Below are positions 43,870-53,605 of a stretch of DNA of 54,945 nucleotides, piece by piece. This DNA comes from Bradyrhizobium sp. Ai1a-2 (GTDB taxonomy: Bacteria > Pseudomonadota > Alphaproteobacteria > Rhizobiales > Xanthobacteraceae): assembly GCF_000426245.1 (NCBI RefSeq), contig NZ_AUEZ01000060.1, positions 1 to 54,945 on the forward strand, read 5' to 3'. Under the pieces are notes generated by a model. That model saw only the letters and a list, made by a program, of their open reading frames with translations, was not told the DNA's origin and searched no databases. Positions within the stretch are counted from its first letter, which is position 1. The number at the start of each line of letters is the position of its first letter. The translations under genes were made by a program, and so were the position numbers.

Positions 43870-46800
43870 ATCTCGGAAGGCTTTCCGTCAACCAGCCCAT
43901 CCTCGCGATGGTGCTGTCGATCGTGCTGCTGATCGTCGGCGCGATCGCCTACCAAACGCTGCCGGTCTCGGAATATCCGCAGGTCGTGCCGCCGACCGTT
44001 ACCGTCACCACGCAATATCCCGGCGCTTCGGCGCAGACCGTATCCGACACCGTCGCCGCCCCGATCGAGCAGGAGATCAACGGCGTCGAGGACATGCTGT
44101 ATCTCTACAGCCAGGCGACCTCGAACGGCCAGCTCACGATCACCGTCACCTTCAAGCTCGGCACCGACCTCGACAAGGCCCAGGTGCTGGTTCAGAACCG
44201 CGTCGCGATCGCGCAGCCGAGGCTGCCCGATGAGGTGCAGCGCAACGGCGTCGTCACCCGCAAGAACTCGCCCGACATCCTGATGGCTGTGTTCGTGCTG
44301 TCGCCCGACGACTCGTTCGATCAGCTCTACATCTCCAACTACACGCTGCTGCAGGTCCGCGATCAGCTTTTGCGGCTCGACGGCGTCGGTGACATCCAGA
44401 TGTTTGGCGCGCGCGACTACTCGATGCGGTTGTGGCTCGATCCCGACCGGATTGCTGATGTCGGTCTGACATCGAGCGAGGTGCTGGCGGCAATCCGCGC
44501 CCAGAACCTGCAGATCGCCGGCGGACAGATCGCTGAGCCGCCGATTGTCGATCGCGCATTCCAGCCGAACCTCGTCTTCACTGGGCGCCTCAAAGATATC
44601 AGCCAGTTCGAGGACATCGTGGTGAAGGCCGGCTCGGATGGTCGTACGTTGCGGCTGCGCGATGTCGCCCGCGTCGAGCTCGGTGCGCTGTCCTACGCCA
44701 CCAGCAGCCGCATACTGCGCAAGTCGGCCGTCGCAATGGTGGTGACGCAACGGCCCGGATCGAACGCGCTCGCCACCGCGAAGGCTATCTCCACCACCAT
44801 GGCGAAGCTGAAGGAGAGCTTTCCGAAGGGGCTCGACTACGATATCGGCTACAACCCCACCGAATTCATCGCCCAATCGGTCCATGAGCTGATCAAGACG
44901 GTCTACGAGGCGATGGCGCTCGTCGTCATCGTGGTGCTGGTGTTTTTGCAGGGGTGGCGCCCCGCGATCATCCCGATCGTCGCGATTCCGGTGTCGTTGG
45001 TCGGCACCTTCGCGGTGATGGCGGCGCTCGGATTCTCGATCAATAATTTGACGCTGTTCGGTCTGGTTCTCGCGGTCGGCATCGTGGTCGACGATGCTAT
45101 CGTGGTTGTCGAGAATGTCGCGCGACATCTCCAGCTCGGTCTGAGCCGGCGCGAGGCGGCGCTCAAGACCATGGAGGAGGTCGGCGGCGCGCTGGTGTCG
45201 ATCGCGCTCGTGCTGTGCGCTGTGTTCGTACCGACAGCGTTTCTCGGTGGCATCTCCGGCCAGTTCTTCCAGCAATTCGCTGTCACCATCGCGGTCGCGA
45301 CCGCGATCTCCTGCTTCTGCTCGCTGACGCTGTCGCCGGCGCTGGCCTCGCAGATCCTTACTCCGCACGAGGAGAAACGTCCGCCGGCGCGCTGGAACAT
45401 CATTGCGCGCGGCTGGGACGGCTTCACCGCGCTGTTCAACCGCATCTTCGATCGCCTGGCGCACGGCTACGCGGCCGCCGCCAACTTCGTGATCCGGCAT
45501 ACGGCGGTGATGCTTGTGATCTATCTCGCGCTGATCGGCAGCGCCGGCTGGCTGCTCGCCACCACCTCGCAGGGCTTCATTCCCGAACAGGATCGCGGTT
45601 ACCTCATCATCTCGGTGCAATTGCCAGGCGCCGCGTCGCTGGCGCGGACGGCTGCGGTGGTGCACGAAATCGAGCGGATCGCGCTGGATACGCCAGGTAT
45701 CGACCATGTCGGGGCGTTCAACGGCTTCTCCGGCGCTACGCGCACGCAGGCCGGCAACGCCGCAGCGCTGTTCCCGGTGTTCGAAGAGCCGGAGGCACGG
45801 CTGAAGAAGGGATTGTCGGCCAACGCGATCACGGCCGATCTGCGCAAGCGGCTGTCAGTGATCCAGGGCGCTTTCATCATCGTCATTCCACCGCCGGCGG
45901 TACCAGGCATCGGCACTGGCGGCGGCTTCACCATCCGCATCCAGGATCGGCAAGGCCGCGGCCCTGAGCTGCTGGCGGCTGCGACCGACGAACTGGTGGC
46001 GGCCGCGCGCAAGTCACCGAATCTCACGTCGGTGTTCTCGCCGTTCTTCGCCAACACGCCGCAGCTGTTCGTCGACATCGATCGCGTCAAGGCGCAGAAG
46101 CTCGGGGTGCCGATCGCCAACATCAATGACACCATTCAGACCTATTTCGGCTCGACCTACGTCAATGACTTCAATTTGTTCGGCCGCACCTATCACGTTA
46201 CGGCGCAGGCCGACCTCCCATTCCGCAAGGAGACCTCCGACCTGGCGCGGCTGCGCACCCGCAACGCCGCTGGCGACATGGTGATGCTCGGCAGCGTCGT
46301 GGACTTCAAGAACATCTCGGGCCCCGATCGTGTCGCGCGTTACAATCTCTACTCCGCGTCCGAGCTGCAGGGTGAGCCGGCGCCGGGCGTGAGCTCGACG
46401 ACGGCGCTCAACACCATCAAGCAACTGGCCGACGAAACATTGCCCAGCGGCTTTTCCTTCGAATGGACCGATCTGTCCTATCAGCAGGTGACGGGTGGCA
46501 ATGCCGGCCTCTATGTGTTCCCGATCTGCGTGCTGTTCGTCTATCTGGTGCTGGCGGCGCAATATGGTAGCTGGACGCTGCCATTCGCGGTGATCCTGAT
46601 CGTGCCGATGTGCCTGTTCGCGGCCACCATCGGCGTGCGCATCATGAGCCAGGACGTCAACATCCTGACCCAGATCGGCTTCGTGGTGCTGGTGGGACTT
46701 GCCGCCAAGAACGCGATCCTGATCGTCGAGTTCGCGCGCGACATCGAGCTCAAGGGCAGGTCGCGGCTGGAGGCTGTCATCGAGGCCTGCCGGCTCCGCC

Positions 46801-47039
46801 TGCGGCCGATCCTGATGACCTCGTTCGCCTTCATCCTCGGCGTGCTGCCGCTGGTGGTATCGACCGGCTCCGGCTCGGAGATGCGTCAGGCGGTTGGCGT
46901 CGCCGTGTTCTTCGGCATGCTCGGCGTCACGCTGTTCGGCCTGATCTTCACGCCGATCTTCTACATGGTGGTGCGCAACCTCGCGGAAGGCAAGAACGAG
47001 GGCAAGCCGACCCAGACGACCGCGGCAGCGGCGGAGTGA
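43866..47039 (+). CDS. RND multidrug efflux pump (HAE1 family, AcrB/MexF-like)
   Basis: 1,057 residues, the normal length. Twelve membrane segments and two large periplasmic loops are in the usual order. The proton-relay aspartates are present at 409-410 (VGIVVDDAIVVVENV) and the matching lysine in GLAAKNAILIVEFARD. The N-terminus (NLGRLSVNQPILAMVLSIVL) is typical. It exports drugs or other hydrophobic compounds from the inner membrane and periplasm, using the adaptor encoded just upstream. SEYPQVVPPTVTVTTQYPG and YGSWTLPFAVILIVPMC support the HAE1 (MexF-like) branch. Confidence 0.95.
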   Translation: MNLGRLSVNQPILAMVLSIVLLIVGAIAYQTLPVSEYPQVVPPTVTVTTQYPGASAQTVSDTVAAPIEQEINGVEDMLYLYSQATSNGQLTITVTFKLGTDLDKAQVLVQNRVAIAQPRLPDEVQRNGVVTRKNSPDILMAVFVLSPDDSFDQLYISNYTLLQVRDQLLRLDGVGDIQMFGARDYSMRLWLDPDRIADVGLTSSEVLAAIRAQNLQIAGGQIAEPPIVDRAFQPNLVFTGRLKDISQFEDIVVKAGSDGRTLRLRDVARVELGALSYATSSRILRKSAVAMVVTQRPGSNALATAKAISTTMAKLKESFPKGLDYDIGYNPTEFIAQSVHELIKTVYEAMALVVIVVLVFLQGWRPAIIPIVAIPVSLVGTFAVMAALGFSINNLTLFGLVLAVGIVVDDAIVVVENVARHLQLGLSRREAALKTMEEVGGALVSIALVLCAVFVPTAFLGGISGQFFQQFAVTIAVATAISCFCSLTLSPALASQILTPHEEKRPPARWNIIARGWDGFTALFNRIFDRLAHGYAAAANFVIRHTAVMLVIYLALIGSAGWLLATTSQGFIPEQDRGYLIISVQLPGAASLARTAAVVHEIERIALDTPGIDHVGAFNGFSGATRTQAGNAAALFPVFEEPEARLKKGLSANAITADLRKRLSVIQGAFIIVIPPPAVPGIGTGGGFTIRIQDRQGRGPELLAAATDELVAAARKSPNLTSVFSPFFANTPQLFVDIDRVKAQKLGVPIANINDTIQTYFGSTYVNDFNLFGRTYHVTAQADLPFRKETSDLARLRTRNAAGDMVMLGSVVDFKNISGPDRVARYNLYSASELQGEPAPGVSSTTALNTIKQLADETLPSGFSFEWTDLSYQQVTGGNAGLYVFPICVLFVYLVLAAQYGSWTLPFAVILIVPMCLFAATIGVRIMSQDVNILTQIGFVVLVGLAAKNAILIVEFARDIELKGRSRLEAVIEACRLRLRPILMTSFAFILGVLPLVVSTGSGSEMRQAVGVAVFFGMLGVTLFGLIFTPIFYMVVRNLAEGKNEGKPTQTTAAAAE

Positions 47040-47432
47040 GTCGCGGTGACGCCTATGCGCGATGAAGCCGGAACACTATCTCCGTCACCCTGAGGAGCGC
47101 GGAACGCGCGTCTCGCTCGACCTGCACCTTCTCGGCGGACTGGAGCTTCGCTGATCGCCATCTCGTCTCAGATATTTGAGAAGACCAAAACGTCGGTTTC
47201 GAGGTGCGACGTGGCTAGTGGCCTTCCTTGCGACGGCATCACGTCGCGCGGCGAGCGGCAATAACGATCGTCTATCGACTCTATGGCGAGAGGTGATTTC
47301 CCCCGCGGGCGTTGCAAGGGCACTCTCCAAAAGCATGGTCCAATCAATCTCAGGATCAGGCACCGTGATGGCGCCGCGCCAGCTCCGGGTATTGATTCAA
47401 CGATACTAATGGCGCGAAATAGAAAGACGCTG
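47040..47432. other. Intergenic region holding a long copy of repeat module A
   Basis: About 390 bases between the RND pump and the GMC oxidoreductase. Most of it is repeat module A (47187-47336). The open frame of the next gene extends back through the repeat but without support. Confidence 0.6.
47187..47336 (-). repeat. Dispersed repeat, module A (long copy)
   Basis: 150 bases from AAAACGTCGG to AAAAGCAT; see the matching copy at 42259-42406. The middle and B modules are not found beyond its left end. Confidence 0.85.
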
Positions 47433-49028
47433 ATGTCTCAAAAGGAGTACGACATTGTCATTGTTGGCGCGGGCGCGGCCGGCTGCGTCGTTGCGAGTTA
47501 TCTCGCCGAACACACCGATGCGTCGATCGCGCTGATCGAAGCAGGCGACCTGGATCGCGATCCGTTCATCCACATTCCCGCTGGCTTCGCCAATATACTG
47601 GTACACGATCGGCATGTCTGGAAATACGAGACGGTGCCCCAGCATGGCACCAAGCGAGCTTATCGCTCAGGCAAGGTACTCGGCGGCGGCTCCTCGATCA
47701 ACGCGATGTGCTACGTCCGTGGTCAGATACGCGACTTCGCCGCGTGGCAGGACGCGGTCGGCGACACCGGCAAATGGTCGTATAGAGACCTGCTTCCCGT
47801 CTTCATGGCGCAGGAACGCAACGACACCTTCCACGACGAATATCACGGCATCAATGGTGGTCTGGCGGTCCAGTTGCCCAAGGGCATCAATAAGCTGAAC
47901 GAATATTGCCTCAAGGCATTCCAGGAATATGGGGTTCCCTATAATTCCGACTATAACGGCAAGAGCCAAGTCGGCGTCTCGCCGGTGCAGTCGACGGTCG
48001 GAGATCAGCGCCGGTGCAGTGCGGTCGACGCTTATCTGCGTCCGCACCTCGCCTCGGGCCGCATCACTCTTCTCACCGGCAAGACCGTCATTCGGATTCT
48101 TATCGAAAACAAGCGGGCTGCCGGCATCGAGCTGAAGGACAACGGCCTCGAGAGGATCAAGGCCGGCGAGGTCGTGCTGTCGGCCGGGTCCGTCCATAGC
48201 CCGAAGATCCTCATGCACTCGGGCATTGGACCGGCCGAGCACCTTCGCGAGCACGGCATCGCCGTGAACGTCGATTCTCCGGGGGTGGGTGAAAATCTCC
48301 ACGACCACCCGATGGTACCGGTCCGTGCCTATGTGAAGGGCGATCTCGGCTATCAGGCGGCCGCGCAGGGAATCGGCACTGTGAAGGCGGGCCTGCGTTA
48401 TCTCGTCACCAAGGATGGCCCGGCGTCGGGCAACGGCATCGAGACGGTGACCCACTGGAATCCGTCCGACTTCACCGCCGAACCGACGATCCAATGCTAT
48501 CACGCTCCTATCGTCTTGAACGAGCAACTCGGGCCGGCGGGCGACCGCTCGGGCATCACTTTCGAACTCGTGGTGCTTCAGCCCAAGAGCCGTGGCTGGG
48601 TGCGGCTGGCCGACAGCGACCCGACGTCGATGCCCTTCATCAACCCAAACTTCATCGGCGAGGACGAAGACTTGAGGGTCGCGGTGGAATCGGTGCGCGC
48701 GATCCGCGAGGTTATGGCCCAGGAGTCGTTAGCGTCGGTGATCGAGGAGGAGATCGATCCCGGCCCGCATATCCAGTCGGACGCGGAGATCGGCGAATGG
48801 GTGAAGCGTGTCGTGACGACAATGTGGCACCCGGTCGGCACCTGCCGGATGGGCCAGGATGCGCGAGCGGTGGTCGACGCAAGGCTCAGGGTCCGCGGGG
48901 TCGACAGCCTCCGGGTGATCGACGCCTCGATCATGCCGAACATCACTAGCGGCAATACCAACGCCCCGACCCAGGCGCTTGCGCGCCACGCCGCGGCGAT
49001 GCTGGTCGAGGATCTGAAGCGGACCTAG
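47433..49028 (+). CDS. GMC-family FAD oxidoreductase (choline dehydrogenase-like)
   Basis: 531 residues. The FAD-binding GAGAAGC lies at 12-18 (DIVIVGAGAAGCVVASYLAE), the GMC signature 1 in YRSGKVLGGGSSINAMCYVR and signature 2 in GSVHSPKILMHSGIGP. The catalytic His466 is in WHPVGTCRMG and the second catalytic position in SGNTNAPTQALARH. It oxidises an alcohol, perhaps choline or another primary alcohol; the substrate cannot be told. I chose the ATG at 47433 (GAAAGA upstream, homology begins here) over 47283, which lies in the repeat. Confidence 0.92.
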   Translation: MSQKEYDIVIVGAGAAGCVVASYLAEHTDASIALIEAGDLDRDPFIHIPAGFANILVHDRHVWKYETVPQHGTKRAYRSGKVLGGGSSINAMCYVRGQIRDFAAWQDAVGDTGKWSYRDLLPVFMAQERNDTFHDEYHGINGGLAVQLPKGINKLNEYCLKAFQEYGVPYNSDYNGKSQVGVSPVQSTVGDQRRCSAVDAYLRPHLASGRITLLTGKTVIRILIENKRAAGIELKDNGLERIKAGEVVLSAGSVHSPKILMHSGIGPAEHLREHGIAVNVDSPGVGENLHDHPMVPVRAYVKGDLGYQAAAQGIGTVKAGLRYLVTKDGPASGNGIETVTHWNPSDFTAEPTIQCYHAPIVLNEQLGPAGDRSGITFELVVLQPKSRGWVRLADSDPTSMPFINPNFIGEDEDLRVAVESVRAIREVMAQESLASVIEEEIDPGPHIQSDAEIGEWVKRVVTTMWHPVGTCRMGQDARAVVDARLRVRGVDSLRVIDASIMPNITSGNTNAPTQALARHAAAMLVEDLKRT

Positions 49029-49249
49029 GGAGTTCTGGCGCGAGCCGACGACAGCGATGGCCGCGGTCCCCCGCCCACGCCCGCTGGGGGGGGGCGCGGG
49101 AGGTGTCTATACTCTTGTAAGGAATAGGCGGGCGGGGTGTTCGTGATCGTGACCCACTGCCACTCGGTGAACAGTTTCGCAGAATTGCTGATTCAGAAGC
49201 ATCCTCCGGCGAACAGCAGGACTGCGTCAATACCGAAGGAGGGATCAAA

Positions 49250-49765
49250 ATGAATATAGAAGACGCGAAAACGCGCGGCGAGGCGCCACTCGACACGCCG
49301 AGCAATCTCGGCTCCAATGCCACCAAGGATATTTCGGGCGCCCTCACTGTGCTTCTGGCAGACGTGTTCGCGCTTTACGTCAAGACCAAGAACATCCATT
49401 GGCACATATCAGGCGCGCATTTCCGGGACTATCACCTCCTCCTTGATGAGCAGGCCACGCAGATTTTCGCGATGACGGACGAGATCGCGGAAAGAGCCCG
49501 CAAAATCGGCGGCACGACGACCCGCTCGATCGGCCCCATCGCCAGGGTGAAGCATATCGAGGGCAATGATGCGGATTTCGTCACGCCCGAAGACATGCTG
49601 GCCGAGCTGAAGGAAGACAACTTTGCGCTCACCCAGCGCATGCGGCAGACCCACAATGTCTGCGACGAGCATGGCGATGTCGCCACGGCCAGCCTGATCG
49701 AAAACTGGATCGATGAGGCGGAAAGCCGCTCATGGTTCCTGTTCGAGGCGACCAGGAGAGCTTGA
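49250..49765 (+). CDS. dps: Dps-family ferritin-like DNA protection protein
   Basis: 171 residues. The Dps ferroxidase motif is visible: VKTKNIHWHISGAHFRDYHL (His50, His62), then LLLDEQATQIFAMTDEIAER (Asp66, Asp77). The N-terminal tail is short and mildly charged. It stores iron as ferric oxide and protects DNA from oxidative damage, forming a dodecamer. GAAGGAGGG lies upstream. It stands alone, between the GMC gene and a convergent AraC gene. Confidence 0.92.
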   Translation: MNIEDAKTRGEAPLDTPSNLGSNATKDISGALTVLLADVFALYVKTKNIHWHISGAHFRDYHLLLDEQATQIFAMTDEIAERARKIGGTTTRSIGPIARVKHIEGNDADFVTPEDMLAELKEDNFALTQRMRQTHNVCDEHGDVATASLIENWIDEAESRSWFLFEATRRA

Positions 49766-49995
49766 CCCCGAGTGCACGCCCACCCGCGAAGCTCGACTGC
49801 CTACGCCCCCGCAAAAATCCCTCCGCTTGTGATGACCTCGGTACACAAGGAGCTGGTGCCGCACACGTCCAACGCGTCAGGCACTCCCTCTAGGATGCTT
49901 AGGGTATGCGTCGTAGAGTGCATTTCTGTATGACGCAAAGCGGGGGACACGCCGTGACGGGCGGCCCACTTCTTGCTATAGATCGTACCTCGTTC

Positions 49996-51015
49996 TCAGA
50001 TATCCTTCTGGGCTTTGCCCTCCCTGGCTATCCGCCGATAGTCGCTCGGATCTCGTTCATACGCCTTTCGAAAAGCTCGCACAAAACTTGAACGGCTCTC
50101 GTACCCTGCATTAAGAGCAACGACGTCGATCGACATCGTCGTTGTCGTCAAATCGATCGCGGCCTGGCGCATTCTCAAGTCTCGCAAGATGACCATCGGG
50201 GATTGTCCGAAGATGTCCGAGAATCGCGCCATGAACGCCGAACGACTCAATCCTGCACTGTGTGCCAAGCTTTGAACTGAATGGGCGGCTCCCGGCCGCG
50301 CCACCATATCTGCAAAAGCACGGGTGACCTGCCTGTCGGCAAGTATCGAGAATCGCTCAGTCCACCGCTGGCATGACTTAAGGGACCGTCGCACCAATGA
50401 GACAACGATTTGCTTGAGCAGAGACGCCGTCATGGCTCCAACGCCGACCTCTTGCTGTAGCAGCTCGTCCATAGCCTCGCGAAGCTTCAGATCGATCTTG
50501 TCCGCAGGCTCGAACTGCTCGATCACCGGTTCGCGGAGTTCTCCGAACAGCCTCACAGATTGACCAAAGGATGCGTTAAAAAAGCCGCATATCTGAACGA
50601 TTTCGGGTTGCTCGTTTGGCGCAGCGATGCGGAGGATGCCGTCTTGACGAGTCCAGCAGTCTCTCGAAATGAGCTTCAGTGGGCCACTTCCACCGTCAAC
50701 CTCGATCATGAATGGAGTGTTTGGCGGCACGATGATGAGCAAATGAGGGCTCAACGGCATCTTTGGTCCGCCGTTGATCGACATGCGTCCCACGCCACTC
50801 AAGTTGTAGTGGATCCCGGGTGCGTCAATCATTCCCATTTCGGCTCGATGGCCGTGCGGCACCAGAAGCTCAGTCAGGGCGATGACATCGATGTTGAGCG
50901 CCTGCATCAAGTTGTTGAGGTCTGTTGTAGACAATTTGACAGTGGAGCTCGCGGGCAGCGAAACGTTCTGCCCGACGAGAGCCTGCCTTGGAACTGCTTT
51001 CGGGGTATTCCGCAT
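49996..51015 (-). CDS. AraC-family transcriptional regulator
   Basis: 339 residues. An N-terminal cupin-like sensor domain (about 35-215, ALTELLVPHGHRAEMGMIDA, LSPHLLIIVPPNTPFMIEVD) is followed by two helix-turn-helix motifs of the AraC type (about 240-335: SVQSLAHSAGLSRSAFMARF and AIDLTTTTMSIDVVALNAGY, ESRSSFVRAFRKAYERDPSD). Converges with dps. Its target is not evident; the divergently placed hydrolase remnant and the molybdenum hydroxylase operon are nearest. Confidence 0.9.
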   Translation of the reverse strand: MRNTPKAVPRQALVGQNVSLPASSTVKLSTTDLNNLMQALNIDVIALTELLVPHGHRAEMGMIDAPGIHYNLSGVGRMSINGGPKMPLSPHLLIIVPPNTPFMIEVDGGSGPLKLISRDCWTRQDGILRIAAPNEQPEIVQICGFFNASFGQSVRLFGELREPVIEQFEPADKIDLKLREAMDELLQQEVGVGAMTASLLKQIVVSLVRRSLKSCQRWTERFSILADRQVTRAFADMVARPGAAHSVQSLAHSAGLSRSAFMARFSDIFGQSPMVILRDLRMRQAAIDLTTTTMSIDVVALNAGYESRSSFVRAFRKAYERDPSDYRRIAREGKAQKDI

Positions 51016-51222
51016 GATTGTAGTGGCCCTTTACTGCGTGGCTACCGGCGCCGATAATGCTCCGAAGCCCGTTCTCTAAGGATCAGCGAGGGCGTCGCCA
51101 TGCTCGTTCGTACCACTGAACTTCGTCTCTTGCCATCGATTCGCGCGACGTCTTGAGACGAATTGGGACCCCTGAACGGACCAGGCCGTAATTCGGTTGC
51201 AGGCACTACGTAGGGAGCCCAC

Positions 51223-51399
51223 ATGACAGCTTCGAAGCGGATCGAGTTTGCGACCCGAGACGGCGTCCTTCTGAGAGGTGATTTCTTCCGAGCGGAGAAC
51301 GCGAGGGCTCCTATAGTCGTTGTGCTTGGGAGCTCTGGTCCCGGACCGTCATTCCCGTGCGCGCTGCGATGCGTTCGGGATGACGGGCAAAGACTATGA
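51223..51399 (+). pseudogene. Alpha/beta hydrolase N-terminal remnant
   Basis: A 58-codon frame with a good ribosome site (GGGAG) begins MTASKRIEFATRDGVLLRGD and FFRAENARAPIVVVLGSS, the opening of alpha/beta hydrolases acting on acyl or peptide esters. After about residue 41 the similarity ends in repeat-like sequence (51349-51383) and the frame stops inside the end of the molybdenum hydroxylase gene. The catalytic residues are absent. Confidence 0.6.
51349..51383 (-). terminator. Palindromic hairpin beyond the molybdenum hydroxylase stop
   Basis: TCATTCCCG and CGGGATGA flank a GC-rich centre, so the RNA can fold into a stem of about eight pairs with one bulge. It lies just after the stop of the minus-strand operon. 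It lacks a clear T-run, so it may instead be one of the short palindromic repeats common in Bradyrhizobium. Confidence 0.35.
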
Positions 51400-53601
51400 C
51401 GATGACTTCAGCGAATCCGTATCGATCGGAAGGCTGCGCAGGCGCTTGCCGGTGGCAGCGAAGATCGCATTTGTGACTGCAGCACTGACAATGGCTGTCG
51501 GAGCTTCACCGATGCCACCTGGAGCTTCCGCGTTCTTGATCAAGTGCGTCTCCACCACTGGCACCTCGTCGATACGCATCGGCAGATAGCTGTCGAAATT
51601 GCTCTGCTCGACGCGTCCATTCTTGAAAGTGATTGCCCCATGGAGCGCAGCGGTCAGCCCGAAAAGCGTTCCACCCTGAACCTGTGCTTCGATCGTATCG
51701 GGATTGACGTACATGCCGCAATCAATCGCACAGACGATCCGCTTGACTTTGACAGAGCCATCGGCCGCCACTTCGACCTCAGCAACCTGCGACGTGTAGC
51801 TTCCGTATGCGAATTGTACCGAAATCCCGCGGCCATGCCGCGCGGGAAGTGGTGATCCCCACCCCGCTTTTTCCGCAGCAAGCGACAGAACGGCAAGCGC
51901 TCGCGGATTGTGGCCAAGCAATCCCTTGCGATAAGCGACGGGATCCTGCTTCGCAGCATGCGCGAGCTCATCTATGAAGCTTTCGACCACAAAAACATTG
52001 TGAGTCGGTCCGACACCGCGCCACCAAGACGTCCGGACACCAGGGGGCTCGACCCGGACAAAGTCGACATGGATATTGGGCAGTTCATAGGGCGGCTCGG
52101 CCGCCGCTTCTACGGCATCGGGGTCCAATCCGTCCTTGACGTAAGGGGGATAGTAGCGAGCCATGACTGAGGAGCCGGCGATCCGATGCGTCCAGGCAAC
52201 CGGCTTGCCGGCCGCATCAAGTCCGGCCGACAGCCGATCCAGATAGTACGGCCGATACATATCGTGCTGGATGTCTTCCTCGCGACTCCAGATCACCTTC
52301 ACCGGGCCGTCGACGTGCTTGGCGATCTTGACGGCGAGGATCGTACCATCGGCTTCCAGCCGTCGGCCGAAGCCGCCACCAATCAGATGATTGTGAATTT
52401 TGATCGCATCCTTTGGCAGGCCGGTGAGTTCGGCCACCTGAGACTGCGTGATCGTAGGCGCCTGTGTTCCGACCCAAAGGTCGCAACGATCCTTCTGCAG
52501 ATGAACGGTACAGTTCATCGGCTCCATCGCCGCATGGGCCAGGAAAGGCACCTGATAGATGGCGTCAACCCGTTGCGCTGCCTCCGCAAGCGCCTTCGCC
52601 ACATCACCGACGTTACGGGCAACCGCGCCCGGCTTTTTGGATTCCTCCTCCAATTGCTTGACGATATCGGCGTTGCTGACCTTGCCATTCGGCCCGTCGT
52701 CCCACGTGATCGCGGCGGCCTCGAGCCCCTTCTTCGCCGCACCCATGTGATCCGCTACCACGGCAACAGCTTCATCGATATTCACCACCTGCCGGACGCC
52801 CTTCACTGCCAGCGCGGCCTTCTCGTCCACCGTTTTCGCTTTACCACCGAGCACAGGCGAAATAGCAACCGCCGCAACCTTCATACCCGGCAGTCGCGTA
52901 TCGATGCCGTAGAGCGCGCGCCCATCGACCTTTATTGCCGAATCCACGCGCTTGGCACGCGTGCCGATCAGCGTGAAATCCTTCGGATCCTTCAGTTTGA
53001 CGTTTGCCGCAGGCGGCACAGGCAATTTCGCCGCGGCCTTCGCAAGTTCGCCGTAGCTCAGATGCTTCGAGCCCGACGCATCAAATACGACGCCACCCTT
53101 GGCGCGGCAAGTCGCTGGATCGACATTCCAGCGCTTTGCGGCTGCTGCTATCAGCAGATTTCGACCTACCGCCCCCGCCTGACGCAGCGGTATCCAGAAG
53201 GCGCGGACAGAGGCGGAACCACCTGTATTTTGAATGCCTATGATCGAGTTGGCGTAAAGCGCATGATTGGGCGGCGCATGCTGAACCTGAATCTGGTCAA
53301 GCTTCACTTCCAGTTCTTCAGCGAGAAGCATCGAGAGCGACGTGTAAACCCCCTGCCCCATCTCGATCATCGGAATGACAAGGGTCACGGCGCCGGTTGG
53401 ATTGATCCGTATAAATCCATTCGGCGCGAAAGCACCCATGACCTCGTCTTCGACCACCTGCGAAGCAGGCGCCGCGAAGACGGACTCCGTGCTTGCACCG
53501 GTCAGCGCAAAACCAAGCAGCAAACCTGTGCCCTGTAGAAAGGCACGCCGCGACATCGCTTTTTCATCGGCGATCTGCTCTCTCAGAGTAAGCCTATCCA
53601 T
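51394..53601 (-). CDS. iorB: Molybdopterin-binding large subunit, isoquinoline 1-oxidoreductase beta-like
   Basis: 735 residues. A Tat signal is present (SRRAFLQGTGLLLGFALTG, twin Arg at 18-19), so the folded cofactor-bearing complex should be exported. The xanthine oxidase-like fold follows, in the single-chain order of IorB: IPMIEMGQGVYTSLSMLLAE near the start, GGGFGRRLEADG for the pterin, GTQAPTITQSQV, and the C-terminal GGIGEAPTAIV with the catalytic Glu699. It hydroxylates N-heterocycles or oxidises aldehydes. The ATG at 53601 has GGGAG upstream within the small-subunit gene, four bases after that gene's stop; longer frames to 53700 overlap it. Confidence 0.92.
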   Translation of the reverse strand: MDRLTLREQIADEKAMSRRAFLQGTGLLLGFALTGASTESVFAAPASQVVEDEVMGAFAPNGFIRINPTGAVTLVIPMIEMGQGVYTSLSMLLAEELEVKLDQIQVQHAPPNHALYANSIIGIQNTGGSASVRAFWIPLRQAGAVGRNLLIAAAAKRWNVDPATCRAKGGVVFDASGSKHLSYGELAKAAAKLPVPPAANVKLKDPKDFTLIGTRAKRVDSAIKVDGRALYGIDTRLPGMKVAAVAISPVLGGKAKTVDEKAALAVKGVRQVVNIDEAVAVVADHMGAAKKGLEAAAITWDDGPNGKVSNADIVKQLEEESKKPGAVARNVGDVAKALAEAAQRVDAIYQVPFLAHAAMEPMNCTVHLQKDRCDLWVGTQAPTITQSQVAELTGLPKDAIKIHNHLIGGGFGRRLEADGTILAVKIAKHVDGPVKVIWSREEDIQHDMYRPYYLDRLSAGLDAAGKPVAWTHRIAGSSVMARYYPPYVKDGLDPDAVEAAAEPPYELPNIHVDFVRVEPPGVRTSWWRGVGPTHNVFVVESFIDELAHAAKQDPVAYRKGLLGHNPRALAVLSLAAEKAGWGSPLPARHGRGISVQFAYGSYTSQVAEVEVAADGSVKVKRIVCAIDCGMYVNPDTIEAQVQGGTLFGLTAALHGAITFKNGRVEQSNFDSYLPMRIDEVPVVETHLIKNAEAPGGIGEAPTAIVSAAVTNAIFAATGKRLRSLPIDTDSLKSSS

Positions 53602-53605
53602 GATG

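Noticed and set aside
49070..49110. C-run followed by a nine-G run after the GMC gene as a terminator
   Set aside because: A stem can be drawn but there is no T-run and the distance to the stop is about 45 bases; too weak to report as a feature.
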